Below, in pieces: positions 58,696 to 64,000 of a DNA stretch of 64,000 bases. Position 1 is the stretch's first letter. Each line of letters starts with the position of its first letter. A program made the translations under genes and the position numbers. This DNA is from Hydractinia symbiolongicarpus (Eukaryota > Cnidaria > Hydrozoa > Anthoathecata > Hydractiniidae). A model generated the notes under the pieces. It had not been told where the DNA came from, made no database searches, and saw nothing but the letters and a program-made list of their open reading frames with translations. Where the stretch lies: positions 6,202,001-6,266,000 of the forward strand of contig NC_079879.1 in NCBI RefSeq assembly GCF_029227915.1, in the 5' to 3' direction.

Positions 58696-58815
58696 TCGCC
58701 TTACTTAGGCGAGATCTCGCCATGTTTTAGAAAACCTTATAAAAAATGCATATGTTCATATAAGAAATAAGCCAGCCGAGATCTCGGTTGTTTCCACCGA
58801 GATCTCGGTAAGGCG
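58696..58815. mobile_element. Small MITE with AGATCT palindromes
   Basis: The left end TCGCCTTACTTAGGC faces the inverted CCGCCTTACC at the right. Three palindromes (GGCGAGATCTCGCC at 58708-58721, CCGAGATCTCGG at 58776-58787 and 58797-58808) lie inside. A decayed relative is at 34268-34405. Confidence 0.5.
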
Positions 58816-61800
58816 GATGAATTGTTTTTAATATGAACACACAAGCCCAGGTAACAGAGCTGACTCGTTTACTTTGATGCATGATAAAATTGTTTTACTC
58901 CTAGAAAGCATGTTCTTTTCTGTACGGAAATGCCAATAACATTAAAGGCTTTTTTGTCAATTTTTATAAGCTTATAAACTGGTAAAAATAATATTACATT
59001 ATTTACATGGAGAACAATAAAAATACTTCAGATAAAAAACATTTTCATCAAATTAAGCGAAAAACGGCGCGCCTTCAAACAACTCCCGAAGTTGCATTTT
59101 AAACACTAACTACCTCTAAAGGTGTGAGTAAAAAGATAAAAAAAATCAGAACTGAGGATGAGGTTGACAAACCGGATACTTCTTTGTATCCTTTACCTCC
59201 ACAATTAGTTATTTTCAATCAGAATATTATTTTTACGAAACGTAATAAGCACCCTTGTCCTCATGGATCTTTGCCTTACTTATTTAATGTGGTATAAAAT
59301 CCATGGGGACGGGGTGCGCGACAAAATGCATAATATTTATTTGCTAAATATTTGCGAAAATGAGAAACTTTAGCATTTGTGCAGAATGATGCTACAAATG
59401 TAAGCACGTGAAATGTAAGCCCTACGCTAGTTAAAAACAATGACGCGCCGTTTGTTGCAAAAACATATTCTTGCGACATATGCATTACGCTTAGAAGAAA
59501 TACAGTTATCGACGAAAAGATACTTTTGCGACATTAAATTACTAAAAAATTGCGAAAATAAAATGACAAAGTTGCATTTAAAAATAACAACTACAAAAAA
59601 AGCAAACTACCTTAAGTTGATTAATTTTTTAAGACTTATTTTTGCTAAGAATCATTTTCGCGAATCAGTCATGTTGAGATGTTTTAAGTTTTTTGCGTAG
59701 AATTATTTCTGCGAATCTAACTAGTACTTTTCCGTAATTTTAAATTATTTCGAGAAAAGATAGCCTTTATTAAATTTGCTTATATCAGGGGCTGGTGACT
59801 TTTTTTATCAACTACAAAACCGAATGAAATCAATTAAAAGACATCAAGGAAATCAGTTTCAATTTTTAAGTAATTATAATTTTAGTAATTTTAAAATTTT
59901 TATAGGGGATCTTGAGCGCGGCTAATTATTGGTTGAACAAAATTGCGCAACTATGGTGCGTACAAATGCGAGGTGGCTTGCCTTATCGTGGGCTGAGAAA
60001 AGGCTAAGCAGAGAACTTAACATTGTTTAAGCGTCATAACGAATAGCGATATGATCATTATCGTTGGAACTCTAGTGAACTTGTGCAGAACCGGCCGGCC
60101 TATCACTAATAATAATTAGTGTTTTCGAGAACTAAAATTTTTTCCTTGTTAAATGCATTTCTTTATTCCACCAGGTCACAAAAACGCACAGACCACCTGT
60201 AGCCCTAATATTATTACGAGTAAGCGCACCGAGGTATTCTAGCTAGACCTAGGGCGAATAAAATAACACTGATTTGTTTTTAATAACGTAAAAAAACATA
60301 AAAACAATACAAAAACAATTAATATAAACTAATCCAAGTGACCTCTAATAAAATAATGTGTTTGGAAAATATTAAGCTTTCTGCTTCTCTGGTATTCTTA
60401 TATTTTCAAAAATTTCAATAATGAAGCAGGCTTAAAAGTTAAAAATCAGAAGAAAAAAACATGACAGAGTATTTTAGTCATCCATTGAAGGTAGCGTCTG
60501 CTAAAAAAATAAAATTTGAGTATCAAACAACATAGTGGGAAAAGAAACAAAACCTGTCTTTAAAGTTCGCCAGCTTCATCTTGTGTCAACATAAACAAAA
60601 ATATATTCTTGACCATGTTGAAACACAGCGCTCAACTTTCAAATGACTTGCACATAAAAAGACTGGGTAAATAATTTAATATGCGTAATTATACATTTGA
60701 CGTAGACATTTGTATAGAAACCCAAACGCGCAAGGCGAGTAAAAACACCCTCCCCCCCCCCCCCCCTCAGATTCTTAGTGGATGTTTTCCAAACTTATTT
60801 CCCAGCATTATTTTTAATTGGATTTTAAAAATAATTCAGCCTTTTTCAAGAACATTTAAGTTTTAGCAGAGCTTAAATGTGCTTTTATTTTACAGAATTT
60901 AGGGCAAAATTGTTCTTATTACGTTTGAACATCTTTAACATTATCTTGATCTTTAAAGTGTTTTGTCGGCTTTGAATATGCCACAAAGAATAGTCGTTTT
61001 ATCTCCCCTTTCTTTATCTTTGGTGCATTTCTAAGGAAAGAAAATTTAAAAACAACCAACTTCCTTTGACTTCCTTGATTCAAGCTTGGTTTCCAATAAA
61101 GACCATAACTGTTGTGCAACAAAATATAAGTTATTGGGAGCCAAGTTTTAAAAAATGTAAAATTAAACTTGTCTGACCACGATTAACATTGTAATTATGA
61201 TCGAGTGTGGCTAACTGTGTTTCGGCTTAAGATTTTCTCCATATGGTAAAAGGTGCTTTATGGAAGATATCGGATTTTGAAAGAAGGGTATACCTTAGGC
61301 ATAGTTGTATGAACTGGTTCAGTTATTTCTTGAAATCTTTAATCAATCCTGGGTCGGTAACTATTTTTATTAACTTTAAGTATGCCTGTGTGAGCCTATA
61401 ATAAGCCATTCTTTTCTTCGCACGTCATCGTCAGACAATGTATCACGGCACATTTTTTATAGTGCTTATTATGCGGAAAAGAGTGCTTATTTATGCAGTG
61501 TTGTACTAATGACTTGAACCTTTATACCAGCTCCTGACCATCCCCCCCTCCTTCACACTAGTGCCTATTTTCCTAGGATTTTTGAATCTAAGAAAAAAAT
61601 CAAATTGAAAACGCAACATAAAACGTATCACCGAAAAAAAACTAGCTGACTTAGGCACCTTTTCTTTTGGATTCTTTTACAAATTTTTTAAGAATTCCTT
61701 TTCCAATATGCCATGGATCAAATTGAGTATGAATTTTGTTAAACCTGGGTTTGTTAATAAAGAATTGTTAGAATTTTTATATATTGACATTCACTTTCAA

Positions 61801-63104
61801 CAAAAATAACAAATTACCGTGAATCTGTCCTCATGACTTTCCTAACTGACGCGTGCTTATGGGTTGATGAGAGGGAAATTTGCAGATTGAAACAGTTTTG
61901 AGTGGTATCGATGCAACGGATAAATGCTTTTCCCAACTTAAGTCAAAATCTTTCTCCCCGTCAAAATCATCAGAACATATAAAAACATTATTTAGAAGAT
62001 TTTTCCTGCTGATTGCCCTAACCAAGTAGTCTTACGCTTGGTTCAGTAGAGAGCAAGAAAAAACTTTTGTCTTTGTTCTTTTTACTGTTATTCTCACAAC
62101 CAACGGTGCTGTCGTTGGTTGTGAGAGACATTGTAAAATCACGAAATGAAGAAACATATCTGTTTCGGTAAACACTGTATGGAAAATCCGCGCAAATTTT
62201 GCTTTAAGGCCTATTCTCACGATCGATTTTGAAACAGGTTTACTCAGCATGCGAAACGAAAGAAAACTTTGCTATGTTTTTTCATTTAGAAAACTGTTAA
62301 ATATTAATTTCCCTTTTTGGGAAGAAAAAATAATAAACAATATTCTTGTTTTATTCTTCTTCCCTTTTTTTCATTATTATGTTTTTTTCACACGCATGAA
62401 GTCATTATAATGAATACAGGCCTTTAAAAATTTTCCAGACTTGGTAGCACGTACGCTTATAAATAATTCGTTTAGTTTTTGTCTCATTTGTAAATGGAGT
62501 TGAAAATTATTACTTCGCGTAATTTTGCGCTTGGATTAAAAAACACATCGTATATTTTGTTCTCATTTTTTCTGTACAAATCTCTACGTCATGCAGTACA
62601 TATTCGTATTCGTTTTAAGGACCATAAATAAAAAGTAGCGTCCGTTGAAGGTGAGCAAGCAGGACAGCTTGAACTTTATTAAATAATATTGTTAGCTCTG
62701 ATGATTATTTAAAGGATTGAGACAGCAAATTTGTACTTTATATATCCTTATGCTTAACTAAGCAAACTATTCTTTTTTAGAAGACACTACCTTTAGCACA
62801 TTGTAATCGTACTTTTCTTAATTTCCACAAAAAAAATCAGCTTAATAAAAAAGTTTGCCATGTTCCAGTGGCGAGACGTTCTCTTACACTGAAGGTGATT
62901 ATGGCACTATACCAACGTTTGGGATATGCAATTTAACTTCCCAAGTTGTTTGTGTTTACTTATCCATAGATGGTTCACTCGTTCTAATTTGATCAACAAG
63001 CGATTTCACACCAAGGTTGATGTTTTCCTTGGTGTACTTCGTCAGTTCATTGTATGTTGCAGTAGAGTCCAAACATCCCGTTGTTGTGTCACCTTAATGA
63101 TTAA
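58816..63104. other. Gene-poor stretch
   Basis: No coding exon recognised. It contains an imperfect 20-bp-arm hairpin at about 59249-59320 (GCACCCTTGTCCTCATGG facing its complement), a C tract near 60752, and a 13-bp stem hairpin (CTCACAACCAACG) at about 62093-62125. Confidence 0.35.
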
Positions 63105-63960
63105 ATCAGCACACAGCTACGCATTTATTTCTGATCAGATTTTGTTGGGATATTCGCAAAACATTCTGAAACAACACTTTCCCACCATAAGGGAATCGTA
63201 TATCTTTTTTCTTAAGCATATGTGCAACAATTCTTGCCAGCTCGACTGGAATATAGTCCTTAAATTCAAATCTCTGTTGGATTTGCCTTTCCAACCAAGG
63301 TCCATAAGTATTAACAGGGTTAACGCGATGTATGCTATCCCCCACTCTCCAACGTTGCAAATGATAACCATTTGATCTGAAAAATTCTAACTAAAATTTT
63401 CTCGCCTGCTAAAGCATGTGTTTTTTTATTACGACTAATTCTTTATCAAGGTCAGCCTTCGAAAAATCTGATTACTGCTCCTCGAGCGTGTATCCACTAG
63501 CTCTTAGTTTTCTCCACAATGTGGTTTTATGCACAGAATATCTATTCGCAATTTGTTTCCGATTAAAAGTATAGCCTGCAATGATTTGACATGATTTAAA
63601 TTAATTGCAAGAGAAGGCGACCTTGTGCTTTATGACAACTTGTCTGGGCAGTTTATCTAGTATACGATGCACTATTGGACTTTCTTCAAAACTTTATTCT
63701 AATTTTCCATACACTCAAAAGTTCTGCCGGAAACTTTCAAGTTGTGCAATAATTTCCTTTCTTCCTGACAACAAATAAGACAGCAAGAATGATTAATTAA
63801 GGTGAATTCTTAGCTAATCTTACACGAGAGGTCGTGTACTTTAAAGTTTTTGCCTACGGTCACTTTTATCTGCAACACGCTTAATATGCATTAGGAGATC
63901 ATCAATGCATGTTTTACTGGATGGTGGTGAAGCCATAAACTAAAGAAATAATTAATGTCC
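63105..63960 (-). pseudogene. Decayed integrase-like (Ginger-type) gene, N-terminal exons
   Basis: Reading right to left: MASPPSSKTCIDDLLMHIK (about 63935), a stretch after a TTGTCAG acceptor (RKEIIAQLESFRQNF, then LDKLPRQVV), and a helix-turn-helix exon starting at 63575 after a TTGCAG acceptor (GYTFNRKQIANRYSVHKTT, then LWRKLRASGY). Last is RVGDSIHRVNPVNT (about 63330). The pairing of such a helix-turn-helix with a DSIHRVDPVNT-type motif is typical of integrase-core transposon proteins common in cnidarians. Stops and frame changes occur and the catalytic core is not present; the sequence after PVNT does not match. It may continue beyond the window's right edge. Confidence 0.45.
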
Positions 63961-64000
63961 AAACATTTTTGACAACAATGGTATTAACTTCATTTTTAAT

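Overview
The window looks like AT-rich nuclear DNA from a metazoan, most likely a cnidarian. The evidence is GT-AG introns, AATAAA signals, a microsomal P450 and a CAP-domain gene, and a dense mix of transposon relics of kinds common in cnidarians (Maverick/Polinton, Harbinger, pogo, Kolobok-like, hAT, Penelope-like, non-LTR and tRNA-SINE). There are no operons, ribosome binding sites, rRNA genes or CRISPR arrays. I recognise few host genes; most of the remaining recognisable sequence is transposon debris. All family calls come from motif recognition by eye, without a database search.

Left third (1-17.6 kb). A CAP-superfamily gene runs on the + strand from about 1.5 kb (or 3.95 kb if the proposed first exon is wrong) to 8.13 kb. 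Its N-terminal part is split over several very small, mutually in-phase exons. It is followed by two copies of an AACCC-ended DNA element and a decayed Maverick/Polinton at 10.4-14.8 kb, with capsid-like, packaging-ATPase-like and polymerase-like remnants. Next is a 1.4-kb inverted-repeat element containing a LINE 3' end.

Middle (17.6-45 kb). The only convincing gene is a complete two-exon cytochrome P450 on the - strand (25.1-26.7 kb). A 37-bp tandem repeat lies directly after its stop codon. The rest is gene-poor: a Penelope-like GIY-YIG fragment (21.8-22.2 kb), a hammerhead-like motif (27.57 kb), small MITEs and a tRNA-derived SINE (43.3-43.7 kb).

Right third (45-64 kb). Transposons are stacked here. 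A 1.46-kb element has termini packed with ACGTCG motifs. A pogo element is internally deleted. A complete 4.08-kb Harbinger with a TAA duplication holds a TTAA-flanked Kolobok-like element, which in turn holds a 1.0-kb element. A second pogo transposase is split by an AACCC element and by a truncated LINE. At 57.7-58.1 kb a - strand ORF encodes a signal peptide, an acidic spacer and four 20-residue repeats each ending in Gly-Arg. This has the layout of a cnidarian amidated-neuropeptide precursor and is the most interesting candidate in the window. The right edge holds a decayed integrase-like gene on the - strand.
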